Positions 32,061-42,660 of a stretch of 64,000 nucleotides of DNA are shown here, piece by piece; the first letter of the stretch is position 1, and the number at the start of each line of letters is the position of its first letter. Under the pieces are notes generated by a model. That model saw nothing but the letters and a program-made list of their open reading frames with translations. It had not been told where the DNA came from and did not search any database. The position numbers were made by a program, and so were the translations under genes. This stretch comes from Nelumbo lutea (lineage: Eukaryota > Streptophyta > Magnoliopsida > Proteales > Nelumbonaceae): NCBI GenBank assembly GCA_022828595.1, contig JAKGHH010000003.1:19778934-19842933 (forward strand), read 5' to 3'.

Positions 32061-33385
32061 CGGTAAAATACAAAAACCTCCCCTAAATTTTCTGATTATC
32101 ATAAAAACATCCCCTTTAGTTTCATTTTAATAAAAACCTCCACTAAATTTTTAAAAAGCTCAACACAAACTTTCCTTCTTTCGTTGACCCAGACCAGAAA
32201 CGTATAAACTTATGAAATTACCCTTGACTAATCTGCTCGGCGTCATTTAAAGTTTTTTAAAATCCCAAATTGCCCTCATTTGAGCGACAACACTTCCACA
32301 ATTGGTTACCATTCTTTTTCAGAGCAAAAGAAAATTAACACCACTAAACATTTGCAGCGGCGCCATTGCTCGGAATACCAAGAATTGCTAAAATTTAAAA
32401 CAGACACGCAAATGATTAAGAAAAAACAGATGGCTAGGTGTTTCAATATAAAGCAAACTGGATCATGTCAATGAATCGCTGCTTCTATGGTTATGGCAAA
32501 TGTGAATGAGTTCGATCATCTCTTTCTCTCTCCCACGCTCTCTCTATCTTCCTCCATCGTCTCTGAAGCTCTTTCATTTCAATACAAGGATAACAAAGGT
32601 GCCCTTTTAAACACACGTATCGAGTATCGACTGGGCCAAAATTCTTTCTCAATTCAGGGCTTGCCCATTACAGTTTACATGCCATTTTTAAATTCACTTC
32701 CTCGATAGAAGCTCCTTCTCCTCTCTCTTTGTCTCTTTAATTGCACCACTAGTCTGTAATCTGTAGTTTCCCATTCACTTGGGGCCGACTGAAGCTTAAA
32801 ATGGACTCCTATGCGATTCTTTCTGAGTTTACGAGCGAATGAGCAAACGAGAGACAGCAGATAGACTAGTAGACAAAGAACCAATGGCTATGTACGTGAA
32901 AGGCCCAATCTTTATTGGCTTGGTGTTGCTTCTATTTCTGGGGATCACCATTACTTCAAGCTTTGGCTTATTGATAACAATTTCTCTTTTGAAGACAAAG
33001 ATTGAATGAGGTTCGATTCCATCAGTTTAGTACTTGCATATATGACATCAGTTCTCTTTAATTTGCTACTTTTTTCCTTGTTTAATGGTCTATGGTTGTT
33101 GATATTTATTGGCTCTTGTTCTTCTTTCTTCTTGCTGGGTTTGGAAGTGTATCATCAACAAAAGAACGCCATCCCCTTTTCTTGAATTCTTTTCGTACGT
33201 AAGATGCCCTGACGATTAATTAGGGATAGTTTTGTAATTTCATACGTTTTCTGTCTGATGAATGATATAAGGGAGTTTTTTGTTGAATATTTTAAAAGTT
33301 TTAGGAAGGTTTTTATTAAAATGAAACTAAAGGAGAAGTTTTTATGATTGTCAGAAACTTTAGGGGAGGTTTTTTTATTTTACCC
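32061..33385. mobile_element. Non-autonomous Mutator-like element A
   Basis: A 1.33-kb element with long terminal inverted repeats of about 160 bp (32061-32222 and 33226-33385). The outer ends read CGGTAAAATACAAAAACC and, on the opposite strand, GGGTAAAATAAAAAAACC. The flanks TTCTTTCTA (32052-32060) and TTCTTTTTA (33386-33394) form a 9-bp duplication with one mismatch. Long TIRs with a 9-bp duplication are diagnostic of MULEs. No transposase is present. The inside could be captured DNA, but I did not recognise a donor gene. Confidence 0.85.
32884..33009 (+). CDS. Small hydrophobic ORF inside Mutator-like element A (doubtful)
   Basis: A 41-codon frame starts MAMYVKGP and continues with a long hydrophobic stretch (about residues 9-36) before KTKIE. 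It would encode a single-pass membrane microprotein. I recognise no family. It is mentioned because it lies in the cargo region of a MULE; it may well be chance. Confidence 0.15.
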   Translation: MAMYVKGPIFIGLVLLLFLGITITSSFGLLITISLLKTKIE

Positions 33386-33544
33386 TTCTTTTTATTGTAT
33401 GACTTTTGGAGCCAATGGCAATGGGTGATAAGCATGGAAATAGAAGGGTCCAATTCAGCTAGGATTTGCCAATATCCGCAGAGGGATACTGGGTCTAGCA
33501 TTGAAATTTGTCAGAAGAGAGGTATGAATTCATCTTAAAACTAA

Positions 33545-34687
33545 GGGTAAAATACAAAAACCTCCCCTGAGTTTTCTGACAATCTTACAAGTCTCCCCTG
33601 TGTTTTGATATGAACAGAATCCTCTCTTATAGTTTTGAAAAATAGTGCATATACCTCCCTCTTATTAGTTTTTCTGGCTGAAAACCCTAACGTAATACAT
33701 TAATTTTCTTAAAATACCACATTTACCCTTAAAGTGGTAACCGAAGCAAACCAGTCTCCTACCCTTGTTTTTTCCACTTCTCTGTCTTAATTGAGCTAAC
33801 CAATCATCACTCATTTTTTATCCTTTTGCTCTATTTTATTTATTTTTCACATTTTCTTAATTTTTTGTCTCTTTTATTCTTCTTCTCTCTCTTTCTTCTT
33901 CATTCTATTTCTTTCCTTTTTTTTCTTTTCATTTTCTGTTTTTTTTTTCTAGGTGATAGGCAAATAGGAACCACAGTCTAGAGGCTTCGTGGAGATGCCT
34001 GTTAAATGGTTCTAAGCGATTCCTTTTACTATTTAAGTAATTTAACAGCCATTTTTAGAACTATTTAATCTACCCAAAAGGCTTCAACCGTACTGAACTC
34101 ATCTTTATAATGCGTTCATATGATTTGTGTGGTAGTACTCCAAGTGTTCAAAGAAATTCCTAACACGATCTCAAATCATAAAACAGAAAAAAAAAATCCA
34201 AGTTCTATTAAGTATTAAGCGCCAACCTATTTCTCTCAATCTTACCTATATTGTTTTATTAAATTTAACATGAACAAAGTCAAAGACATTGCCTTCCACA
34301 AGGATCGATCCCTAAGATCAAAAATCTTGACAAACTAGAGAAATCAAACATGGAATCTAAATTAAGATTATCAACTGCCTATTGAAATCTTGCTGAAACT
34401 TACGGGAATGTTGTTAGTGAATTTGTTGAGATGTTTTTGCTTCATAGAGAAGCTTGCTCTGTTCTTGTTGAAGATGTAGAAGTATACATCTCATAAAGAG
34501 GAGGATGATACTTAATAGTATTTAAGGGTATTTTAGTAAATTTTTCTTCTAAGTTAACGGAACTTTAATGGAAGAGAGGTATTTATAGCTTTTTTCAAAA
34601 CTATAGGGGAGGATTCTGTTAAAATTAAAAGATAGAGAATGTTTATAAGATTGTCAAAAAAACTCGGGAGGTTTTTATATTTTACCC
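33545..34687. mobile_element. Non-autonomous Mutator-like element B
   Basis: A 1.14-kb element of the same family as element A. TIRs are about 170-190 bp (33545-33732 and 34519-34687), and the outer ends begin GGGTAAAATA on both strands. A perfect 9-bp target duplication TAAAACTAA flanks it (33536-33544 and 34688-34696). The inside is T-rich and has no coding frame. Confidence 0.9.
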
Positions 34688-34756
34688 TAAAACTAAACAC
34701 CTTCTAATCTACTTATGATATCTACTAGAGTTCTTAGCAAGGAAATAAATAAGCCT

Positions 34757-35633
34757 TGATGAAGCGCGATCCGGTTGGTCTTAGCTATCAACGACCTTGC
34801 TTCTGAACTGAATAGTAGGGAACCTGAAACGGAGGAGATGAGGAAGCTCCGGGGGGAATCCGGTGTAACGGCTCTGAAGCTTAAGTTAGAATCCTTCAAA
34901 AGCAAGATAAAACAAGATAGCGCAAAGTTTTACATACCTTATTTGTTGGGGGCAGGGGGCTCTTATAATCACTTCGCGCACTCGCTCCGAGGTCCTTGTC
35001 AGGTCGGGTATGATTACCCTTGCGTTTGTCAATTCGGCTGTCGTCCTTTCTACTGGGACAGAACCGTCACTGCCTAACCATCTCTCTAATTGGAGATGGC
35101 GGTGTCAGTGGCGGTGGCAGGTGGCCATTTAGAGTGTGGCCGCCAAGCGTCAGATCCCAAGTCAGTCAGGTGCGGCGCCCTCGGGTACGGACTTCCTCAG
35201 TGTCAGGCATGGTACGACTTGTTTGGTTTTGGTGCTCAGAAGGTGATGCGGAGTGGTGAGTGAGGCGAAGTCTTGATTTCGGAGGTATCTATAGGGCAGG
35301 TCAGTTCGGCGAGGTGTATCCCGAACTGTTACAAGGCAGGCCAGTTCGGCGAGGTATATCTTGAGCTGTTACAAGGTTGGCCAGTTCGGCGAGGTATATC
35401 CCGAGCTGTTAAAAGGTTGGCCAGTTTGGCGGGGTATATCCCGAACTGTTACAAGGTTGGCCAGTTCGGATTACTTTCTGGTTTTGGGCCGTGGGTGAGT
35501 TCGAGCCTCTAGTAGGGAGTTCGGTCCGCTGGTGTCCCCTTGGTGTTCACGCCTTAGGCTTGCTTTTTTGTCGAGCTGTTGTTTTTGCCACATGTCGCAT
35601 AAGTGTGAGGTCGGGCCAAATCTTCCTTCATCA
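34757..35633 (-). repeat. 3' LTR of the gypsy element
   Basis: 877 bp, bounded by TGATGAAG and CTTCATCA. It is about 75 bp longer than the other LTR because of an extra segment near 35238-35310 (CTCAGAAGGTGATGCGG onward) that the 5' LTR lacks. Confidence 0.9.
35301..35470. repeat. Four 40-bp tandem repeats in the 3' LTR
   Basis: Units start at 35301, 35341, 35381 and 35421, each of the form CCAGTTCGGCGAGGTATATC followed by CCGAGCTGTTACAAGGTTGG, with a partial fifth. The position would be in U3, where such subrepeats often affect promoter strength (inference). Confidence 0.9.
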
Positions 35634-35652
35634 ATTGCCCCCCACTCCTCGT
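35634..35652 (-). other. Polypurine tract of the gypsy element
   Basis: On the minus strand, GAGGAGTGGGGGGCAAT directly precedes the 3' LTR. This is the expected plus-strand priming site and confirms the orientation. Confidence 0.7.
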
Positions 35653-36291
35653 GCCAAGGGTCTTGCCCTGGTGAGGGGAGTTTCGCGAGGTGGTAGGTGG
35701 ATTTGTCATGTCCTTCGAATCTTGATTGCGCGAGTTGCTTTTGCCAGGGTTCTTCAGTTTTCGAGAAGGCGGGGAACGTGCCTACTAATAAATGTTGATG
35801 GTTGTGACAGCGTGCGTTTTAAATTTCAAAAATTCGCGTCGCTAGGACGTGACAACGGGTCATTCAAACTTGAAAAAAGCGTGCCACTGCTGTACGTGCG
35901 CGGGCGGCTGTCAGGGAGACGTGTCGGCGCGACATCGGTTTCAAGAAGGCGTGCGCTGACATTTCGCTCTTTTCGAAAAAACGTGCACCAATCACGTCTC
36001 GACCTCATGGGACGTGCGGTCAGCACAAATGTGGGCCGTCGGATCGTCTTTGATCTGCACGGTCGGTTCTTGGTTACTGTAGCTATAAATAGTGGGGGAC
36101 CCCGGTTGATTTGCCACTTCTGCGGTTTGCCTACTGAGCTCGTGTCCAACTTTTTAGCTCGCACCCAAGTTTTTTCAGCTTGCGTCTAGGCTGGTTACAT
36201 AGCTTCCAAGGTTTTTTGGCTTGTTCCCATCTCTGGAGCCTTCAAAACTTTCTTCCGGTGAGTACCTTCCAGAATCCACCTCTTTTCCTCA

Positions 36292-38084
36292 ATGTCTAGT
36301 TTTGATAGCTCAAACGACTCTTCAAGTAGGACTGACGTAGGTTCTACAAACCGAGCCGTATCCCCTGACTGCCTCAGTGATCTTGAGGTGGAACTCGGGG
36401 ACTATGAACCAGTAGGCCGAGCCGCTTCGGGCAGTTTGGAGTCTACCTCTCGCCGAGGTCGGATGCTAGATAGGTTTGGTCCCTCGACCATGACGCATGA
36501 GGGGCTTCAATCTATACTTATGCCTTACAATCTTCCTAGGGGGTATACATATTTTATTCCTTCGGGTAGCCTTCCTTGGGAACACGGTCCTGATGAGATC
36601 ATGATTTTTCGAAGCAACTCGCTGCGGGGTTGCGACTTCCTTTCCACCCCCTTCTTGTCGAAGTCATAAGCCACTTCGGTGTCACCATTGGCCAACTTCA
36701 TCCGAACTCTATTCGGAACCTGGTGGGGACAGTTTCCCTTTTTTGCGAGCAGAATTTCCCCTTAGACTTAGAGATATTCTCCTCCATCTTGATGCTCAAG
36801 AGACAGGCGGGTTCTCTTCCTGGGGGAAGACAGGCGTATTACCTTTCTCCTCACCCGGGCTTCAAACTTCTGCACGATCTTCCTAATAAGGTCCCGGCAT
36901 GGAAGCGGGACTACTTCGGTGTGTGAAGTGCACAAGGATGGCCCTTTCAGACCGGGTGCGGTGAGGCTGCTCCTGATTCAGGTGTTACTCTCTATAAAAA
37001 GACGGTGAAGGGCCTCCGGCAATGGGCACGACAAGGTTTAAAGTGTCATCACTACTTAACGGAGGCCAAGCTTATTGCGGCTGGCTTGAGTTCGAGTAGG
37101 TTTCTAGTTATGCAGTTTCTTGCTTTGTTCCTTCATTTTTTCTGATGTCGAACTCGTTTCTGCAGGTGTGATGGACGCGGAGAGAACTCGTGGGGGGCGT
37201 CTGTTCCAAGGTATGAAGAGAAGGAAGCGGGTCGCCAAGTGAACTCGTACCGAGCTGCCCCCAAATGAGGAGCCTCAAGTTCCAGACCACACGCTGGAGG
37301 ATCTGCCTAGGGAGCCCGAGGTGACTCCATCGATGCATGAAGCTGCCGGGGCGCCTTACGCTGAGACCACTTATACGGGCGCTCCTGCATACTCAAGTGC
37401 TCTTGCTCACTCTGGGTCCACTCATACGCGGGCTGGGCCCTCGAGTTCGGGAGCTCAAGGGGAGTTCAGGAGCGTGTTGACGCCGAACTACGCTCTTCAG
37501 AAGAGTAGGGAGGCTACTTTCCTTGGGGAGATCGCGGCGTGGACCGATCTTTCTTTGAATCAGGTCGCCTGTCGCGCCGTAACACATGCTATGGTGGTAA
37601 GTCAGATTCCGTCTGCCTTTTTCATTTTCTGTCGCTTTTGCTGTTATTGCTCACTTATTTCTTTTGGCAGGTGAATTCTTCAATTCATGCCTTAGCAGCC
37701 CAAGTTGAGAGGAGCTCGCGACAGGCGCGAGCTGCTGAGGCTGTCGCCCATGCTGCTAAAGAGGCTTTCTGTGCTGCAGAGGCGAATACCCGAGCTGCTG
37801 AGGCGGCCGCTTATGCTGCCGAAGGGGTTGCTTGCGTCGCAATGGCCAGGCAGGCAAGGTCTCAGCGTGACACCGAGGCCATGGGGGTAGTTGTCAAGCA
37901 CATGGCGGACTTGAATTTGGATTTGCAGCATCAAGTCGAATATCTTCAGGAGGACATCAGGGAGAAAACACAGATTTTTTCCCAAGGCATTGAAGACGCC
38001 AAGAAGAAAGCCGTTGAAGACTACATTTCCTCTCCACGTTTTGACGATCTGATGGTGGATTCTTACAAAAGGGGTTCAAACTGA
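36292..38084 (+). pseudogene. Antisense extra ORF of the Tat gypsy element (PF04195-like)
   Basis: This lies between integrase and the 3' LTR, on the strand opposite to pol. The first part (36292-36926) is Ser/acidic and then reads LRLPFHPLLVEVISHFGV, QLHPNSIRNLVGTVSLFCE and AYYLSPHPGFKLLHDLP, the pattern of the 'putative gypsy-type transposon' family PF04195. A one-base frameshift lies near 36625. A second part (37680-38084) is an Ala-rich coiled coil (ERSSRQARAAEAVAHAAKEA). Likely introns with good GT-AG ends are near 37097-37166 and 37597-37671. Tat elements are known to carry such antisense ORFs; their function is not established. This copy is broken. Confidence 0.7.
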
Positions 38085-38593
38085 GCAGGTGGATGATCAG
38101 GAACACGTACCCCGACCTCGATGTTAGTGCCATATCCATTTCGCGTATAACTCAGGAGATAGCCAATGCTACCGATGGCGAACCGGACTCTGAAGGAGAG
38201 GCAGGGCCTTCGGGTGTTGTTGAAGTGCCTTCTGATGGCGAAGAAGTAGCTCCGAGCATGTAAAGTAATTTTTTTTGTAAGTCCCTTCTGGTGGCCAATG
38301 TACTCCTGTTTCTTGCAACGGAATAGATAATCTTTTTGCCCAAGTGTTCCTTTTCCCCGAACTGATTCTTTGTCGAACTGAATATGCCACTTTCTTGTCC
38401 GGGTTATTATACTTCCGCGACCTGTTTTGCCGCAAACTGATTTTTTGCCAAGCTGATAATATGCCCGACTTTTCTTTGCTTGTTTACACCGAGGTTCCTC
38501 TTGGCTCTGCATCGTGGCCCATAGGACCTGATTTCGTCCACTTCGCTTGGCGGTTTATAGGTAGTATTGCCTTAAGTTCACGATGTTCCACGC

Positions 38594-39560
38594 TCAAGGT
38601 ACTTGTTTGCCTTCCAAGGTTTCGAGTTCGTATACCCCCCCCCCCCCGAGCGCTCTCTTTACTTTATAGGGCCCTTCCCAGTTTGGTCCAAGTTTGCCCA
38701 CGCCGGGTTCGGGCACCATAATCTTACGAAGGACCAGGTCACTGACTCGGAAGCTTCGTTGCTTTACTCTGGCATTGTAGTAGCGAGCTACCTGCTGCTG
38801 GTATGCCACTGTCCGGATGTGTGTGAGGTCCCTTACCTCATCCAATAGGTCAAGGTTGGTACGTAACTCATCTCCGTTTGTCCGATCGTCGTATGTTTCT
38901 AGTCACAATGTTGGTACTTCGATTTCCGCCGGGATCACTGCTTCAGTGCCGTAGGTGAGGTTGAAGGAGGTTTCTCCCGTGGCGGTTTTTTCTGTAGTTC
39001 GATGAGCCCACAAGACATTTGGTAGCTCTTCGACCCACAATCCCTTAGCTCGATCCAAACGTGCTTTCAGTCTGCGCAGGATGGCTCTGTTCATTACTTC
39101 CATCTGACCATTTGCCTGCGGGTGCACGATTGATGTGAAGTTTTGCCGAATCCCCATGTTTTGGCACCACTCTTGGAACTTGATATCCTTGAACTGCTTG
39201 ATGTTGTCAGAAATTAGTACTCGAGGTAAGCCGAAGCGACATACTATGTTCTTCCAAAAGAAGTTCTGTATGTTTCGGGCCGTAATAGTTGCCAGAGGTT
39301 CGGCTTCTATCCACTTCGTAAAGTAATCTACTGCAATGACTAGGAATTTTCTTCCACCTGTTGCTGGTGAGAATGGCCCCAGGAGGTCGATGCCCCATTG
39401 TGCAAAGGGCCACGGGCTGGCGAGGTATTTGAGGTCGGAGGCAGGTTGATGGTGGATATTGGCGTACTTCTAACACTTGTCGCATTTTCTGACGAGCTCG
39501 ATAGCTTCTGCCTTCATCGTTGGCTAGTAGTATCCTTGTCGAAGTGCTCTTTGGGCGAGT
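38594..39560 (-). pseudogene. Gypsy integrase (broken)
   Basis: The minus strand gives a core beginning WGIDLLGPFSPATGGRKFLV and VDYFTKWIEAE, then RVLISDN, IVHPQANGQMEVMNRAI (with the catalytic Glu) and LPNVLWAHRTTEKTATGETS. The C-terminal part reads ARYYNARVKQRSFRVSDLVL and KLGPNWEGPYKV. The D, D, E residues can be found, but they sit in at least three frames. A 13-base C-run (38635-38647) disrupts the end. Confidence 0.85.
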
Positions 39561-39687
39561 GCTCTACCCCCCAAGTGTCCGCCGCACAGGCCTTCATGAG
39601 TGTCACGGAGTACGAACTCGGCTTCGACAGGTCGCAGGCAACGCAAGTAGGGGAGCGTGTAGGACCGTCGCTATAACCGTTCGTCTA

Positions 39688-40300
39688 TTATGACGTATTT
39701 GGCTGCCTGACGTTGCACCCTCTTGGCCACATTGCGTTCTGTAGGGAGGGTTTCGCTATCAAGAAGCTTGCGAGTGGGTCGATCCAGCTCGGTTCTGCTT
39801 CCAGGATGGGAGCGACCTCCTCTGTCCCCCCGAGAATACTAGGCCGAGGTAAGTCCTCTATGTACACGGTTCTCATGTTGTTGTGACTTGTGCTGGCTAA
39901 CCGGGACAGAGCGTCAACCTCAGTGTTCTCTGACCTCGGGATTTGCCTGATGAAGTGTGACTGGAAGTTGAGCAGGGCCTCTTTTACTTTCGCCAAATAT
40001 GCGATCATGGAGAGCTCGCGTGCTTCATACTCGCCCGTAACTTGGTTGACCACGAGCTAGGAATCGCTGCAGATGACCAAGTGCCTTGCCTTTACCTTTC
40101 GCGCTAGATCCAGCCCAGCTATCAATGCTTCGTACTCTGCCTCGTTGTTGGATGCCGCGAACTCAAAGTGTAGTGCGTATTCTAATTTTGTGCCGCCCGG
40201 GCCGCATAAGACTATTCCAGCCCCGCTGCCTTGCTAGTTCGAGGAACCATCCACGTGAAGGATCCAGGGCTCCTCATCCCAGTTCGCATTTCGCCTGACC
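39688..40300 (-). pseudogene. Second (archaeal-type-position) RNase H of the gypsy element
   Basis: The minus strand reads WILHVDGSS, GAGIVLCGPGG, FAASNNEAEYEALIAGLDLA and LVICSDS, then a TAG, then LVVNQVTGEYEARELSMIAY and FIRQIPRSENTEVDALSRLA. These are the D, E, D and late D motifs of an RNase H1 fold located between the RT-linked RNase H and integrase, the arrangement that marks Tat elements. Two in-frame stops (after DGSSN and after CSDS) show decay. Confidence 0.8.
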
Positions 40301-40395
40301 AGGAGAGATGCCACACTGGCTGCTACTTCACGGGGTTCAGACTCTATTGGCTCGGGAGCTCTGGGTTCGCCCGAACTAGGGACCTCGGGCTCGAC

Positions 40396-41627
40396 CTATA
40401 GGGCTTCGTGGCTGAAAGTGCACTCGGCGATAAAATCTGCCAAAGCTTGGGCCTTAATAGCAGTTCTTGGCTTGTACTGGAGGTCGTAGTTGCTGAGTTT
40501 AATGGCCCATTTCGTCAGTCGACCAGAAACCTCGGGTTTGAGTAAAACTTGTCTCAGAGGTTTGTCAGTCAGGACGATGGCGGTGTGAGCCTGGAAGTAT
40601 GGGCGGAGTTTCCGAACTACTGTCACCAGTGCGTATGCTAGCTTTTTTTTTTCTGCGGGTACCTTGTCTCTGCTCCCTGCAAAATTTTACTAACATAATA
40701 GATGGGTCATTGAACCCGGTCTGTTTCTTTTATTAGTACCGAACTGACCACCTCGTCGCTTGCCGAGAGGTACAGTTCTTAGACCTCGCCCTCCTCGGGC
40801 CGGGCTAAAGTCGGCACACTAGCGAGGTAACCTTTTAGCTCGTCAAACGCGAGCTGGCAATCCTGGGTCCACTCGAACCCTTTGCTTTTGATTGCTTTGA
40901 AGAAAGGTTGGCAACGGTCTGCTGATTTGGACATGAAGCGGCTTAGAGCGGCTATGTGGCCGTTTAGCCTCTGAACTTCTTTTACTTTCCGAGGTGGTCT
41001 CATATCTAGAATGGCTTTTACCTTGTCCGGGTTGGCCTCAATACCGCGCCGATTGACAATGTAGCCTAGGAATTTGCCCAAGGTGACGCCGAAGACACAT
41101 TTGTTGGGGTTCAATTTCATGCTAAACTGGCGCAGGATTTGGAAGACAGAATCTAAGTCTTGTATTAATTCTTGTGAAAACTGTGTCTTGACGACCATGT
41201 CGTCTACATAGCACTCTATCTTCGTGCCAATCAGGGGCTGAAACAGCCTATTTACAAGTCTTTGGAAGGTCGCCCAGGCATTTTTTAATCCAAAGGGCAT
41301 GACCTTGTAGCAATATAGGTCGAACTCGGTTATGAAGTTGGTTTTTTCCTCATCGGATGGGTCCATCCGGATTTGGTTGTAGCCCGAGTAGGCGTCCAGG
41401 AAGCTTAGCAACTCATGTCCTGAGGTCGCGTCCACTAGGTGGTTAATTCTGGGGAGGGGGAAGCAATTTTTCGGGCAAGCTCGGTTTAGGTCGGTGTAGT
41501 CGACGCACATGCGCCACTTGCCGTTCGCCTTTTTTACCAGCGCCGGGTTGGCCACCTAGCTTGGGTAATGGACTTCCCTTATGAAGTTTGCTGCGAGGAG
41601 CTTCTCGACCTCCTCGTCGACCACCCT
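40396..41627 (-). pseudogene. Gypsy reverse transcriptase and first RNase H
   Basis: The RT reads VKKANGKWRMCVDYTDLNRA, CFPLPRINHLVDATSGHELL, SFLDAYSGYNQI, KVMPFGLKNAWATFQRLVNR and the catalytic YVDDMVVK, then FLGYIVNRRGIEANPDKVKA. The RNase H part (40396-40626) has IVLTDKPLRQVLLKPEVSGR and LTKWAIKLSNYDLQY. Motifs are well kept but stops separate the segments (for example in 40627-40778). Confidence 0.9.
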
Positions 41628-42587
41628 CTAGTGTTTTGGGGATAAGTTGCGTTTCTTCTGTCTAACGGGTCTGACTATAGGGTCAATATTAAGTTTGTGA
41701 GTTATCAGGCCAGGGCTAATGCCGGACATGTCAGCCGCGGACCAGGCAAAAATATCTACATTTTGAAGTAAAAAACTCACCAGTTCGGTTCGTAGGGGTT
41801 CCTCAATGGAAGCTCCGATCTGAAGTGTGCGAGCTGGGTTCGTAGCCGAAGTCGGGATTGCGACCGTTTCCTCTGTGGGCGAAGCTCGTTCCTCACCCTG
41901 CTTCGCAGGCCGCTCTAGTTCGAGGTCGTCGGCCGCCTTGGTTTTTCCCTTCAAGGCGGCAACATAACACTTGCGGGACTTGAGCTGGTCGCCCCGCGCT
42001 ACCCCCACACTGAAGTCCGTAGGGAACTTCATGGCCAAATAGTAGGTGGAGACCACCGCCCGTAGGATATGCATGATCAGCCACCCTATTATGGCATTGT
42101 ATGGGGAGGGGGTCGCGACCACCAGGAAATCATGGTTGAGTCTGACTGCACAAGGCCATGTGCCGACTTCCATAGGTACTGTTATTTTTTCGAGGGGCCT
42201 GACTTCCTCTTCGCTGAAACACATAAGGGGAGTGTTCGCGGGCTTCAGCTCGCTCCTCTGTAACTGTAGCTGGTCAAACGCTGATTTAAAGAGGATGTCT
42301 GCTGAGCTGCCCGAATCTACGAGTACGCGTCTAACCTCGAAGTCGCTGATCCTTAGTTTAATGACAAGCGCATCATCATGGGGGTAGCGGACCCCTCGCG
42401 TGTCGTCCTCCGTGAAGAAGATTGGTTCTTCGGTCTTTGGTCTCTTTGGGGGGTTCCGTTCCTCGAGGGCCGCTTCGCGAACTGAAGTCCGGGCCATTGC
42501 CGAGGTACACCCTGCTACCATCGAACCTCCCACGATTACATGGATGGTTCCCCGAACTGGCCTCTCTTCCGGAGGTTGTCGCTGCAA
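41628..42587 (-). pseudogene. Gypsy aspartic protease region
   Basis: A 319-codon minus-strand frame holds the aspartic protease motif VLVDSGSSADIL, followed by a YNAIIGW segment (normally YNAILGR) and a linker leading into RT with DIFAWSAADMSGISPGLITH and KLNIDPIVRPVRQKKR. Family members process the polyprotein. The frame continues toward RT but is interrupted near 41555-41628. Confidence 0.85.
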
Positions 42588-42660
42588 TGGTTCGGTAGGT
42601 CTGCTGCTAGACTCAGGGGCATCCTTTTCGTGCTCCCCTTGCCAACCTGCCTTATTGTTA

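Noticed and set aside
35301..35470. Regular 40-bp repeats resembling a CRISPR-like array
   Set aside because: Units are contiguous with no unique spacers, occur in both LTRs and lie in plant nuclear DNA. They are tandem LTR subrepeats.
35491..36189. Plus-strand open frame of 232 codons
   Set aside because: Begins inside the LTR and has biased, motif-free composition; explained by GC-rich LTR and leader sequence of the antisense ORF.
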